This document shows positions 52,679 to 62,067 of a stretch of 64,000 bases of DNA, piece after piece. The notes under the pieces were generated by a model. It saw only the letters and a program-made list of their open reading frames with translations. It did not search any database and was not told the DNA's origin. The DNA comes from Neobacillus mesonae. GTDB lineage: Bacteria; Bacillota; Bacilli; Paenibacillales; Paenibacillaceae. A program made the translations under genes and the position numbers. The first letter of the stretch is position 1. Every line of letters begins with the position of its first letter. The stretch is from contig JAMBOW010000001.1 in the NCBI GenBank assembly GCA_023715865.1, forward strand, positions 1,240,001-1,304,000, given 5' to 3'.

Positions 52679-55486
52679 TTAAAGAATATTTGCTAGTTCA
52701 TCCAATTCTAATTGAACTTTGGGATCATACTTGTCACTCTTTACGTATTGCAGAATGCTGTGAAGGAATTGTCTTCCCTCCGGGGTAGCTGAAATCTTCT
52801 GATCATTAAATGTTCCGACCAGGACACGACCGTTCATTACCCGGCATTCAAATAACAGTCCAAGCTTGTGATTTCTCTCAAAATTATCAATCGTCTGCAC
52901 GATCGGCTGAAGCTTCGGATCTGCCTCATCCAACAGGACAGAACGTGAATTTGTCACTATGCTCCACCAAGGGTAAGTAGAATAAGTCTCCGTAGGGAAA
53001 TGAGAAAATACCGGGTGCTCATTATCAATTAATAAACCCATTGTCCCTACTGGAGTTGGTTTATTCATACTTTCTGAAATGGATCGGAACATGGGATAAC
53101 ACCAGAAATCGGTGCTGTATGTCCCTTCTATGGAGCGCGTCAGCTTTTCCGGATCTGGTAGTAAGAGTATATCTTCTCCGCGTTCAAGCAATTGTGTCGC
53201 TTCCTGATTCAGTTCCCTGAACAGATGAACTTCCGTCCAATCAGGTGCAGCGATAACCGGATAAATCCAGAGATCATAATGCTTATATATATCTGTCCCC
53301 ATGATAGAAAGCTTCAGCTCAGCCTTACTCTTTGAAGTGACATCTGGCATTTGTACGTGAATTGAGCCAATGTCTAGATAGTTTGAGCCGTTAGTCTGAG
53401 TAACTTTCATTTCTCCACTAGCAAACATTATCTCGCCCATTGATAGTTCCCATTTCATAATGCTGTCTTCAATTGAAGCTGTTCGATAATAACTCAGCTC
53501 TACCTGAGCTTCAAAGGTCTGTCCAGCTTCATAATTATATTTGTTGAAACGCGCCAGAAGAACGGCATCCGAACAGAACGTTCTCCATTCTTCAGCAGTG
53601 ATGAGTCCTTTGGAATCCATAAATGCATCCAGAACACCGACTAACGCCGTACCTTGTCCGCTGAAATCCTGAAGGTCCAGCAGCTGGAAGCCTGCCAGTC
53701 GTTTCGTACGAAATGCAGCTTCAAGTTCCTCTTTATAGCAGGCAGCCGCCAGCTTTCCAGAGTTATCAAAATACAGATCAGCCAAATGACCAAGCCCTTT
53801 AGCTTCGAGCCGCTCCTTGAACACCTCAAAATTTCTGGCCTTAAGTGAACCCTTGTATTTGCTGATCTCCTTGAAATTAGGATAGGTCGCGTATTGACCA
53901 ATTTCATGGGAAATGACCGGAATGTGAGATATCAGCTGCTCATCTGCCGCTTCAGCCTGAACCGTCCTCATCTCGGTTCCATATTGAATTTGAATCTCTT
54001 GATCTGAACTTGTCGTCTGTTTCTCTTTCAGCGCCGCTGGCGGCAGTATCTGCTCATCATAATCTTTCATTGTGCCGGGAAGATCGGTCTGTACATGCCC
54101 GAGCGGTGCATCGCACATTGCATAAGATCCACGAAACAGGCGGTCCCTCGAAAAACGGACCCCAGAGTAAAATTCATCTTCCTCCAGTATTTCCGGAACA
54201 AATTGAAAATTATTTGAGCCTTGTGTATATAAATGTCTGTTGTCATAGGATTTATAAGATTTTAGAATCGCATTTAATCGCTCCTTGCTGCCCCAAAGCT
54301 CATTCCCGAGTGACATCATCACAAATGAAGGATGGTTTCCATACTCTCGAAGCATCGCATATCCTTCACTGATTAAATAATCCTGCTCAGCTTGATTGTG
54401 CTGTTCATAAGTCTCATCTGTAATCGTGCCCCAGAAGGGAAGCTCAGGCTCCATAAATATCCCTAGCATATCCGCTGCAATAAAGGCCGCTTCCGGCGGA
54501 CAGCAGGTATGAAACCGGTAATGGTTGATTCCGTAAGATTTTGAGATTTTTAAAATTCTGAGCCATTCCTCAACATCTGTCGGAGCATATCCGGTGAGCG
54601 GGAATATCAAGCCGTCATGTTTACCCCGCAAAAATGTTTTTGTCCCGTTAATCGTAAATTTATCTCCGTCCGCCTTGAATTCTCGCAGGCCAATAAGCAT
54701 TTCATGGGTATCCAAAACCTCCCCGCTAACCGCTTTCAAAACGACTTTCAGTTCATACAAGTTCGGATCTAAATCACTCCATAATCTGGCGTCTTCACCT
54801 AGTTCAAAAGTTACCGACACCGTATTTGAAAATATTTGGAACAACTGTTCTTCAACTGTGTGCTCCATATCTGTCATATAGCTCTTTGCCGAGACCATCA
54901 GTTGAGCGCCTTCAGCAATGTTACCTATGAACTCAGCGTTAAGAGTAACTTTACGTTCCTTAGCATTCGGGTATGCTTGGATGTTCTGCAGGTAATCTGA
55001 ACTATAAAACTGAAGCTCCATTCGTCCCGTAATCCCGTTCCAGTTCGTCTGCGTATCTTCTGATGTGAGATGACCGCCCTTAGTAGGGTAGTTCGTATTA
55101 TCAACACGAATTGTAATGGTATGAATTCCTTCACCCAGCTTACCGGTGAGATCATATACGTGAGGGGTATTTAGACTATTCCGAGTCCCTACTTCCTCCC
55201 CATCAATCCATACCGTAGTTACACGAGTTCGCTCTAAAAATAAAAAGCAGTTCTGTTCTTCACAATTTCCCGGTATTTCAACTTCTCTTTCAAACCAAGC
55301 GTATCCCTCATATGCATACTCGTCTGTTAAAGCACCAATCTTAATCTCTGGATTTCTGTTTCCTTTCATTGCATGAGACGTTGTGTTCGGCAATGTAATC
55401 GTTTCCGTATAGGGCAGCTGAAGCCCCTGTTTTTGCTCATCGAGCTGTAAGCTCCATGACCCTTCCAAGCTGATTTTGCTTAACAT
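52679..55486 (-). CDS. Glycoside hydrolase family 2 (beta-galactosidase/beta-glucuronidase-like)
   Basis: A 935-residue retaining glycosidase without signal peptide, so cytoplasmic. Seen: the N-terminal sugar-binding sandwich (YAWFEREVEIP, RTRVTTVWIDGEEVG), an Ig-like domain, then the TIM barrel with acid/base Glu396 in LGNELWG and nucleophile Glu528 in SHEIGQY, and a long C-terminal region of about 300 residues. The spacing between catalytic residues is that of GH2. The barrel entry GKHDGLIFPLTGY differs from classical LacZ, so the substrate is uncertain. It stands alone without a transporter. Confidence 0.9.
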   Translation of the reverse strand: MLSKISLEGSWSLQLDEQKQGLQLPYTETITLPNTTSHAMKGNRNPEIKIGALTDEYAYEGYAWFEREVEIPGNCEEQNCFLFLERTRVTTVWIDGEEVGTRNSLNTPHVYDLTGKLGEGIHTITIRVDNTNYPTKGGHLTSEDTQTNWNGITGRMELQFYSSDYLQNIQAYPNAKERKVTLNAEFIGNIAEGAQLMVSAKSYMTDMEHTVEEQLFQIFSNTVSVTFELGEDARLWSDLDPNLYELKVVLKAVSGEVLDTHEMLIGLREFKADGDKFTINGTKTFLRGKHDGLIFPLTGYAPTDVEEWLRILKISKSYGINHYRFHTCCPPEAAFIAADMLGIFMEPELPFWGTITDETYEQHNQAEQDYLISEGYAMLREYGNHPSFVMMSLGNELWGSKERLNAILKSYKSYDNRHLYTQGSNNFQFVPEILEEDEFYSGVRFSRDRLFRGSYAMCDAPLGHVQTDLPGTMKDYDEQILPPAALKEKQTTSSDQEIQIQYGTEMRTVQAEAADEQLISHIPVISHEIGQYATYPNFKEISKYKGSLKARNFEVFKERLEAKGLGHLADLYFDNSGKLAAACYKEELEAAFRTKRLAGFQLLDLQDFSGQGTALVGVLDAFMDSKGLITAEEWRTFCSDAVLLARFNKYNYEAGQTFEAQVELSYYRTASIEDSIMKWELSMGEIMFASGEMKVTQTNGSNYLDIGSIHVQMPDVTSKSKAELKLSIMGTDIYKHYDLWIYPVIAAPDWTEVHLFRELNQEATQLLERGEDILLLPDPEKLTRSIEGTYSTDFWCYPMFRSISESMNKPTPVGTMGLLIDNEHPVFSHFPTETYSTYPWWSIVTNSRSVLLDEADPKLQPIVQTIDNFERNHKLGLLFECRVMNGRVLVGTFNDQKISATPEGRQFLHSILQYVKSDKYDPKVQLELDELANIL

Positions 55487-55829
55487 CCTGTTGTCCGGCT
55501 CCTCTCAGGTATCCATTTCATTCCACTTGAATCTATGTACATACAAATCAATTCTAACATGTTCAAGGTGATAAATATAATGTTGAAATTCCTCAGAGTT
55601 CAGCAACTAAACTTTATTTCTTCTAGTAAAAACTGCCTGTATAACTCTTTCCAGTCTACATCAGTATAACAATCAAGACTTGGTTTCCATAAAATTGATC
55701 GATTCTTTGATTCCATTGACAACAGGTCTCTTTAGGAGTAAATTACTATTTGAACACTTGTTCAAAACATTTGTTCTAAACAATTGTTCACTTTTATTGA
55801 TGATTGCACAGCGAGAAAGGGGAATAAAT
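55487..55829. other. Intergenic region with TetR-type operator array
   Basis: About 340 bases between divergent GH2 and dehydrogenase genes. The right end carries the TTGTTC repeats described separately. In the rest I see only AT-rich sequence and no supported ORF. Confidence 0.5.
55751..55790 (+). promoter_or_regulatory. Tandem TTGTTC half-sites with a palindrome (putative TetR operators)
   Basis: Inverted repeat TGAACA-CT-TGTTCA (55751-55764), then TTGTTC again at exact 13-base steps (55758, 55771, 55784). It lies 40-80 bases upstream of the dehydrogenase start; the TetR gene follows downstream. Confidence 0.6.
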
Positions 55830-56729
55830 ATGAACTTTAAAAACGTAACCGTAGCCGGCAGCGGTGTATTAGGCAGTCAAATTGCATATCAAACAGCTTT
55901 CCATGGATTTCAAGTAACCGTATATGATATTAATGATGCAGCTCTTGAGAAAGCCAAGGACCGTATCATGAAGCTTAGACCACGATATCAGGAGGATCTC
56001 GGTGCTACTCAGCAGGAGGTTGATGCAGCCTATGCTCGTATCTCCTTTGATTCAGATCTTAAAGCAGCGGTATCACAAGCAGACCTTGTTATTGAGGCGA
56101 TTCCGGAAATCGTTACGATTAAAACGGATTTTTACAAAAATTTAGGAGAGGCTGCACCTGCGAGCACGATCTTCGCATCCAATTCATCCACATTGCTCCC
56201 AAGTCAGTTCGCTGAAGCAACGGGTCGTCCGGGCCAATTCCTTGCTCTCCACTTTGCAAATGAAATTTGGAAGAACAACACAGCTGAAATCATGAAGCAT
56301 CCCGGCACAGAGGATAACGTGTTTGAAAATGTAATTGAATTTGCTCGCGCGATTGGAATGGTTGCCCTGCCGCTGCAAAAAGAACAGCCAGGCTACATTC
56401 TTAATTCTCTCCTCGTTCCTCTTCTAGATGCGGCCCAGCTTCTCTTAGTGAAGGAGATTGCAGATCCTGAAACGATCGACAAAACCTGGATGGTAGGAAC
56501 CGGAGCACCAAAAGGACCTTTTGCTATTCTCGACGTCGTTGGACTGACTACCGCCTACAACATCGGGCTTGCGAAAGCTAAGGCTACTGGGGATGCCAAT
56601 ATGGAGAAAGTAGCCCAGCTGCTGAAGACCGAATATATCGATAAAGGAAAACTTGGAGTGGCAACAGGAGAAGGCTTCTACAAATACCCTAACCCAAGCT
56701 ACGAAGCTCCTGACTTTCTTAAGAGATAA
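55830..56729 (+). CDS. 3-hydroxyacyl-CoA dehydrogenase family protein
   Basis: A 299-residue NAD-dependent dehydrogenase of the 3-hydroxybutyryl-CoA dehydrogenase fold. Seen: VAGSGVLGSQIAYQ (Rossmann), VIEAIPE, ASNSSTLLPSQFA, the catalytic histidine region FLALHFANEIW, and PGYILNSLLVPLLDAA of the C-terminal dimer domain. The usual GMHFFNP block is changed to ALHFANE, so the acyl substrate may be unusual. AAAGGGG is 7 bases before the ATG at 55830; an in-frame start at 55680 has no support. Likely repressed by the downstream TetR protein. Confidence 0.9.
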   Translation: MNFKNVTVAGSGVLGSQIAYQTAFHGFQVTVYDINDAALEKAKDRIMKLRPRYQEDLGATQQEVDAAYARISFDSDLKAAVSQADLVIEAIPEIVTIKTDFYKNLGEAAPASTIFASNSSTLLPSQFAEATGRPGQFLALHFANEIWKNNTAEIMKHPGTEDNVFENVIEFARAIGMVALPLQKEQPGYILNSLLVPLLDAAQLLLVKEIADPETIDKTWMVGTGAPKGPFAILDVVGLTTAYNIGLAKAKATGDANMEKVAQLLKTEYIDKGKLGVATGEGFYKYPNPSYEAPDFLKR

Positions 56730-56752
56730 TATATAAGCTTATTACCGATGTG

Positions 56753-56801
56753 GGGAGTCGTCCCTCAGTTGATTTGAAATCTCTGAGCCGGCTCCCTTTT
56801 T
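56753..56801 (+). terminator. Intrinsic terminator after the dehydrogenase gene
   Basis: GGGAGTC/GGCTCCC outer stem with an inner CTCAG/CTGAG hairpin, followed by TTTTT. Confidence 0.75.
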
Positions 56802-56881
56802 GTTAACTTCCCTTCATCAGACAAGACTTATATAATGAACAAAGTATGAAATCAAACAAGAAGTTTCAAAGGAGTATAAGA

Positions 56882-57490
56882 ATGAATAAGGATATGAATC
56901 GGGTGAATGACGATCAGGAAAAAAATAAGAATGTGAAGGAACAGATTTTAAGAGCTGCCAAGAAGCTGTTCTCCTCGCAAGGTTATGAAGGGACAACCGT
57001 TAGACAAATTTGCGAAGAGGCCGGCGTGTCACTAGCTCTTGTGTCTTATCATTTTGGTGGGAAGGAAAAAGTATTCTTTGCATTATTTGATCCGATTCGA
57101 GAGAATGTCATCAATCATCATTACGATATGTCCGATTCGTTAAATGCACTGAGCAGCTTTTGCAGGTCGTTTATTATCTTTAGACATGAGGAGCACGAGC
57201 TGCTCAACATTCTTCAGCAGGAGCTGCTGCTAAAGAGTCCGAGACTGGATCTAATGACGGATGTCTTTCTCCCGTCCTGGGAACAGCTTCGCCAGATTCT
57301 GAAGGCCTGCAAGGAACAAGGAATTGTCGAGTATCAATCGTTAGAAATGACCATCAATTTTGTTATGGGGACCTTAATGTTCTCTCTTAACAATCCATTT
57401 CTGAATCCATCTGAGACCAACTTCTCCCCTGAAGAAGCGGCTGATCTTGCGATAGGGTATATCTTGAACGGCATTCGTAAGAAAGCTTAG
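56882..57490 (+). CDS. TetR/AcrR family transcriptional regulator
   Basis: A 202-residue repressor. The N-terminal helix-turn-helix is classic (ILRAAKKLFSSQGYEGTTVR; ICEEAGVSLALVSYHFGGKEKVF); the C-terminal helices form the ligand pocket. ATG 56882 has AAAGGAG 7 bases upstream; an in-frame ATG at 56846 lacks this. It follows the dehydrogenase gene on the same strand but behind a terminator. A half-site TGAACAAA lies near its own promoter (about 56834). The inducer is probably an acyl-CoA or similar, inferred from the neighbour. Confidence 0.9.
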   Translation: MNKDMNRVNDDQEKNKNVKEQILRAAKKLFSSQGYEGTTVRQICEEAGVSLALVSYHFGGKEKVFFALFDPIRENVINHHYDMSDSLNALSSFCRSFIIFRHEEHELLNILQQELLLKSPRLDLMTDVFLPSWEQLRQILKACKEQGIVEYQSLEMTINFVMGTLMFSLNNPFLNPSETNFSPEEAADLAIGYILNGIRKKA

Positions 57491-57547
57491 ATATAATAAT
57501 GATGCTTGCGAATTGGACTGAGTTGCATACAGCCCATCTTAACAAAT

Positions 57548-57577
57548 GAAAAAGGCACGCAATCTTTGCGTGCCTTT
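57548..57577. terminator. Bidirectional terminator between TetR and PadR genes
   Basis: Perfect 12-bp stem AAAGGCACGCAA/TTGCGTGCCTTT with a 3-base loop; A-rich left flank, weaker right flank. Confidence 0.8.
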
Positions 57578-57627
57578 AACTGCATTTATAACCTCATCAT
57601 TATGAGAACCTACAATTAAACCGTAGT

Positions 57628-58149
57628 TCACTTCCCCTCCCTTTCTAGCTTTTCCGCCAATTGGTTGATCCAATCTATTTCTGATCTCACCTTCGATATA
57701 GATAACTGGAGCACTTCATTTCGATAAAAATCACATGTATGCTGCCCATGCCTTTGCTCAAGATTCGATAAGAGGTTCTCAAGGTCCTTTACTCTCATAT
57801 TCAATATAAGCAGTCTGTTATCTGGTGACATATATCGAAACAAGGATACCCTGATCAAAAACTCCAAATGATGCTTCGCATCTTTTTCCGTAAACTCATT
57901 AACGAGTTCTGTAATTTTTCTTTTACCATGATCCGTAATTTCATATATATATTGGGTAGGTCTTCCACTCTGTTCATTCATTTTTTTAGTGACCAGACCT
58001 TCTTCCGTAAACTTTCGTAAGGTAGGATACAACATATTGTTATTCACATCGGTTAAGTATCCTAAGTCTTTTTGGATTTCCTTTTTGATTTCATAACCGT
58101 GTTTGGGCGACTCTTCAATTTGTATGAGTATGAGCAGTTCTATGTACAT
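57628..58149 (-). CDS. PadR family transcriptional regulator
   Basis: A 173-residue PadR-type repressor. Seen: the N-terminal winged helix with HGYEIKKEIQKDLGYL, NNNMLYPTLRKFTEEGLVT and the wing GRPTQYIYEITDHGKRKI, then a C-terminal coiled-coil dimerisation region (residues 90-170) of the long-PadR type. GAGGGG lies 7 bases before the ATG. It diverges from the P450 gene, with two palindromes in the gap. PadR proteins are usually repressed by small aromatic or lipophilic ligands, which would suit control of a P450. Confidence 0.9.
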   Translation of the reverse strand: MYIELLILIQIEESPKHGYEIKKEIQKDLGYLTDVNNNMLYPTLRKFTEEGLVTKKMNEQSGRPTQYIYEITDHGKRKITELVNEFTEKDAKHHLEFLIRVSLFRYMSPDNRLLILNMRVKDLENLLSNLEQRHGQHTCDFYRNEVLQLSISKVRSEIDWINQLAEKLEREGK

Positions 58150-58294
58150 AATGTTACCCCTCGTATATTAGTATCTCTTTTAATGTATTGTAAGCTTACC
58201 AATTACCTGCTGTATCTTCAATCCATGTTCGACAAAAACCTCCGAACCGAGTCCTTAGAACTGGGTCGATGGCATGTGTTTCACCCTAAATATG

Positions 58295-58323
58295 TATGTT
58301 AAACTAACATAGTTAAATTAACT
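58295..58323. promoter_or_regulatory. Adjacent palindromes in the PadR-P450 intergenic region
   Basis: TATGTTA-AAC-TAACATA (58295-58311) abuts AGTTAA-A-TTAACT (58311-58323). Both are perfect and lie about 40-60 bases before the P450 start. Likely PadR operators. Confidence 0.6.
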
Positions 58324-58358
58324 TGATTGCTCAAACAAAATGACTGGAGGGATTGATC

Positions 58359-59591
58359 ATGAACAATGAAATTATATCCTTGGAGGAAATCACATCATTC
58401 AAGTCATCGTCAGAAGAATTCAGCCCCTATGATTGGTACAAGGACAAGCTCCAGAATGAACCCGTCAGCTATAACTCCGCTACCAACACATGGAATGTAT
58501 TCCGTTATAACGATGTAAAGCGAGTTCTCAGTGATTACGAGCACTTCTCAAGTGTGCGAACACGTACGACGATCAGTGTTGGCGCTGATGTTGATGAAGG
58601 CAAGCACTCCGGAAAATTCAACCTGATGGCCGATCCTCCCGAGCACAAAAAAAGCCGCTCTCTCCTTGCTGCAGCCTTTACTCCGCGCAGTCTGAAGCTA
58701 TGGGAGCCTCGAATTAAAGAAATCGTAGGCGAGTTAATTGAATCCATGGAAGACAAGCCTGTCATTGATATGGTAGAGGATTTTGCCAGCGCTCTTCCTA
58801 CCATTGTTATTGCAGATTTGCTTGGTGTTCCTACGAAAGACCGGCACTTATTTCAGCAGTGGGTATACGATTTGTTCCTTCCCATGCCAAAAGAAAATCA
58901 GGAAAATATAAACGAAATAAAACGCAAAGCTGCCATCGAATACTATTCCTATCTATATCCTTATGTTGTTCAGAAAAGATCTAATCTGTCGGATGATATT
59001 ATTTCTGATTTAATCCAGGCTGAGGTGGACGGAGACCGATTATCAGATGATGACATTGTCCGGACAACGATGTTTATTCTTGGTGCAGGTATAGAAACGA
59101 CCAGTCATCTGCTGGCCAATACATTCTATTCTTTCCTTTATGATAATAGCGAAATTTATAATGAAGTGCGGACAAACCGGGAGCTGCTGCCCAACACAGT
59201 TGAAGAAATGCTCCGTTATCGATTCAATATTGCGAAGATGGATCGAACAGTTAAAGTGGACAACAATCTGCTAGGCGTTGACTTGAAGAAAGGCGATGTT
59301 GTTGTTGCATGGATGAGTGCAGCGAATATGGACGAGGAAGTGTTTGAAGACCCATTTACCTTGAATATTCATCGCGCTAATAACAAGCAGCATTTAACAT
59401 TTGGCAATGGCCCGCATTTCTGTCTTGGTGCTCCGCTTGCCCGTTTAGAAGCAAATACAGGCATCAGTATGTTTATGGATAAATTCACTCGAATTGAACC
59501 CGTTCCCGGTTTTAATTTGGAGGATCATCTCACCCCTTCTGCAGCTGGAAAAATGCTGTCCTCCCTGCCAGTGCGTGTTTACAAATCATAG
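58359..59591 (+). CDS. Cytochrome P450
   Basis: A 410-residue soluble bacterial P450 (CYP107/CYP109-like). Seen: the I-helix oxygen-binding motif GAGIETT (residues 242-248), the ExxR motif EEMLR around 283-286, and the heme loop FGNGPHFCLGAPLAR with the axial Cys355. The C-helix motif FNLMADPPEHKKSRSLLAAAF is split normally. ATG 58359 has GGAGGG 8 bases upstream; a TTG at 58353 is less likely. No ferredoxin or reductase gene adjoins it. The substrate is unknown; a terminator follows. Confidence 0.92.
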   Translation: MNNEIISLEEITSFKSSSEEFSPYDWYKDKLQNEPVSYNSATNTWNVFRYNDVKRVLSDYEHFSSVRTRTTISVGADVDEGKHSGKFNLMADPPEHKKSRSLLAAAFTPRSLKLWEPRIKEIVGELIESMEDKPVIDMVEDFASALPTIVIADLLGVPTKDRHLFQQWVYDLFLPMPKENQENINEIKRKAAIEYYSYLYPYVVQKRSNLSDDIISDLIQAEVDGDRLSDDDIVRTTMFILGAGIETTSHLLANTFYSFLYDNSEIYNEVRTNRELLPNTVEEMLRYRFNIAKMDRTVKVDNNLLGVDLKKGDVVVAWMSAANMDEEVFEDPFTLNIHRANNKQHLTFGNGPHFCLGAPLARLEANTGISMFMDKFTRIEPVPGFNLEDHLTPSAAGKMLSSLPVRVYKS

Positions 59592-59636
59592 AGCTTTTCT
59601 AGTGAATATAATGCTCTTGTAACTCCGGATCAATAG

Positions 59637-59671
59637 GAAAACGGCTCAGTTTATCTGAGGCCGTTTTTTTT
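59637..59671 (+). terminator. Intrinsic terminator of the P450 gene
   Basis: AAAACGGC-TCAG/CTGAGGCCGTTTT stem with one bulged base, followed by an eight-T run. Confidence 0.85.
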
Positions 59672-59709
59672 GTTTTTAATTATACGCGGAAGTGAGATTC
59701 AAAGGAACC

Positions 59710-59723
59710 CGTTTACGTTTACA
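59710..59723 (+). promoter_or_regulatory. cre-like site upstream of the sugar ABC operon
   Basis: On the minus strand TGTAAACGTAAACG matches the CcpA consensus TGNAARCGNWWWCA except for the last base. It lies about 45 bases before the receptor start. Confidence 0.4.
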
Positions 59724-59764
59724 TTAACTATGTCATTTTTTACTTACAAATAGGAGGCTTGATT

Positions 59765-61063
59765 ATGCACTTCAAATCAATCCGTCTGCTATTACTCGCA
59801 GCTCTAGTTTCTTCGCTATTTCTAACCGGCTGCGTTCCGAAGCAGGCAGATGCTACTTCTGACGGAAGAACGATCGTCACCTTCTGGAGTTTTTGGGGCT
59901 CCGAGACCAGACGTCCCGTTATCGATCATATCATTAATGAATTTAATGCCTCTCAGAACGAGATTCAGGTAAAGCATGTATATCTGCCCTGGGGAGATAT
60001 TTGGACTAAGAATCTGGCCTCCATTGCAGCAGGCAACCCTGCTGATGTCATCATTAATGATATTGCCAGTGTGGAGCTTCGAGCTTCCAAGAAACAAAAC
60101 ACAAATCTTACAGCCTATCTTGAAAAAGATCCGATCGAGGATCGGTTCTACCCGAACCTGTGGGAGGATGTTCTTTATGAAGGAGAAGCCTATGCCCTTC
60201 CTTTTAACACAGATACCCGGATGCTCTATTACAACAAGCAGGCTTTTCGCGAAGCTGGGCTTGATCCAGAGCAGCCACCTGCCACTTGGGAAGAACTCGA
60301 AAGCTATGCAATACAGCTGGACATAAAAGAAGGTAATACATACGAGCAAGTAGGATTTCACCCGCTATGGGGTGATTTTGGGGTAGACAACTGGCTTTTT
60401 AACGGTGATGAAGGCAGAGGATATTTCGATGACGCCGGCAACCCCCTCATTCATACGCAGCATAAAATTGACACCTTGGAGTGGCTCAAATCCTGGGATG
60501 ATCGACTTGGCAAGAAAACAGTTGACACGTTAAAAGCAGAATTCGGAAGCAAGCAAAGCGATCCGTTTCTGTCCGGAAAAGTAGCCATGCTTATTCAGCA
60601 AGGAAACTTTGCTACACAAATTCGGGATTACGGACAGGGGATGGACATCGGAGTAGCACCTATTCCTGAAAGAACGGAAGGCTCAGGCCATTGGAGCGGC
60701 GGTGGTGGTTTTGTGGTCGAAATTCCACATGGTGCCAAGCACCCGGATGAAGCATGGGAATTTATTAAATTTCTTACGGACAAGCAATCTCAGCTGTACT
60801 GGGCTGAGAAGAACTTTGACAATGTCGCAAATATCGAAGCCTCAGAGGACCCTTCCCTGCAGCAGGATCCGATCTATGCTGCTTCTGTAACTAATCTGGA
60901 AGTCACCAAACGCTTTAGAGCACCCCTGCTTCTGCCGGATTATAAGGATATGATTACATCACAATTAGACAAAGCTCTGCTTGGGATGCTGCCGGCGGAT
61001 CAGGCATTAGCCAATGCAGAGGAAGATGTGAATAACCTGATCCGATTAACGACACCAAAGTAA
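59765..61063 (+). CDS. Sugar-binding lipoprotein of an ABC importer (SBP family 1)
   Basis: A 432-residue lipoprotein receptor. Seen: signal sequence with lipobox LTGC (SLFLTGCV), then VTFWSFWGSETRRPVIDHII, the inter-domain segments LPFNTDTRMLYYNKQAF and ATWEELE, and the hinge region GSGHWSGGGGFVVEIP. The type is MalE-like, binding oligosaccharides. ATG 59765 has AGGAGG 7 bases upstream; a TTG at 59759 is too close. It heads a three-gene operon with two permeases and no ATPase, so a shared MsmX-type ATPase is expected. Confidence 0.92.
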   Translation: MHFKSIRLLLLAALVSSLFLTGCVPKQADATSDGRTIVTFWSFWGSETRRPVIDHIINEFNASQNEIQVKHVYLPWGDIWTKNLASIAAGNPADVIINDIASVELRASKKQNTNLTAYLEKDPIEDRFYPNLWEDVLYEGEAYALPFNTDTRMLYYNKQAFREAGLDPEQPPATWEELESYAIQLDIKEGNTYEQVGFHPLWGDFGVDNWLFNGDEGRGYFDDAGNPLIHTQHKIDTLEWLKSWDDRLGKKTVDTLKAEFGSKQSDPFLSGKVAMLIQQGNFATQIRDYGQGMDIGVAPIPERTEGSGHWSGGGGFVVEIPHGAKHPDEAWEFIKFLTDKQSQLYWAEKNFDNVANIEASEDPSLQQDPIYAASVTNLEVTKRFRAPLLLPDYKDMITSQLDKALLGMLPADQALANAEEDVNNLIRLTTPK

Positions 61064-61113
61064 ATCTTTCATTATATTGGGCGAGCCGATGATAAAGGAG
61101 AAAATGATCAATA

Positions 61114-62067
61114 ATGAAAAATCAGATAATGCTCGAGACTGCCCCTCCCTCAGGAAGACGTAAGAAGCGCAGTATTCTCGCTAGAAAAGAAGAGCGCCAA
61201 GGATATATATTTATTGCGCCATGGCTTATTGGCCTTTTTGGCATAACGCTTCTTCCTCTTCTGTTCTCGCTTTATGCGAGTTTTACAAACTATGATGTGA
61301 CATCCCAAATGGATTTTATCGGCTTGTCGAATTATGAGCGGATGTTCCAGCATGACCCGTTATTTTGGAAGGCACTTGGAAACACAATATTTTATGTTGT
61401 ATGGATGGTTCCTCTTACTACCATTGGCTCACTCCTGCTGGCTCTCTTATTGAACGAAAAATTAGTCGGCATGAGATACTTCCGCACCATATTCTACTTA
61501 CCTTCCGTTTTATCAGGCGTAGGTGTCTACTTTTTATGGATGCAGCTTCTAAGCCCCTCCAGTGGGCTGATTAATACCATGCTGGATTGGATAGGCATCG
61601 AAGGTCCGGCATGGCTCACCGATCCGGTATGGACTAAGCCTGCCCTTATTTTTATGAAGCTTTGGAGCGTAGGTGGAACTATGCTGCTCTATTTAGCGAG
61701 TCTGCAGGGGGTATCTCCGCAGTACTATGAGGCAGCTAAGCTTGATGGCGCTTCTGCTCTGAGAAGGTTTTGGCATATCACCCTTCCCATGATTTCACCA
61801 ATCATCTTCTTCGATGTTATTACCAGCTTCATTGGCGGATTTCAAGTATTTCAGGAAGGCTATGTCATGAGTGACAATGGATCTGGAGGACCAGCAGACT
61901 CCATGCTCTTCTACAACCTCCACATGTGGCACAAAGCATTTACCATTTTTGATATGGGCTACGCCATGGCTATGGCATGGGTATTGTTTGCCATCGTACT
62001 TGTATTGACCATATTAAATCTTTATCTGTCTAAACGGTGGGTTCACTACGAGGGAGGACAATCCTGA
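61114..62067 (+). CDS. Sugar ABC transporter permease (MalF type)
   Basis: A 317-residue permease with six predicted helices. Seen: the N-terminal GYIFIAPWLIGLFGITLLPL helix and the EAA coupling loop YYEAAKLDGASALRRFWHITLP at residues about 205-226. It partners with the next permease to form the channel fed by the upstream lipoprotein. GGAG is 13 bases before the ATG, a little far; an internal ATG at 61126 is an alternative. Its TGA overlaps the next ATG (TGATG). Confidence 0.92.
   Translation: MKNQIMLETAPPSGRRKKRSILARKEERQGYIFIAPWLIGLFGITLLPLLFSLYASFTNYDVTSQMDFIGLSNYERMFQHDPLFWKALGNTIFYVVWMVPLTTIGSLLLALLLNEKLVGMRYFRTIFYLPSVLSGVGVYFLWMQLLSPSSGLINTMLDWIGIEGPAWLTDPVWTKPALIFMKLWSVGGTMLLYLASLQGVSPQYYEAAKLDGASALRRFWHITLPMISPIIFFDVITSFIGGFQVFQEGYVMSDNGSGGPADSMLFYNLHMWHKAFTIFDMGYAMAMAWVLFAIVLVLTILNLYLSKRWVHYEGGQS

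Noticed and set aside
55680..55829. N-terminal extension of the hydroxyacyl-CoA dehydrogenase
   Set aside because: It would run through the operator array, lacks a ribosome site, and the ATG at 55830 has AAAGGGG at the right distance.
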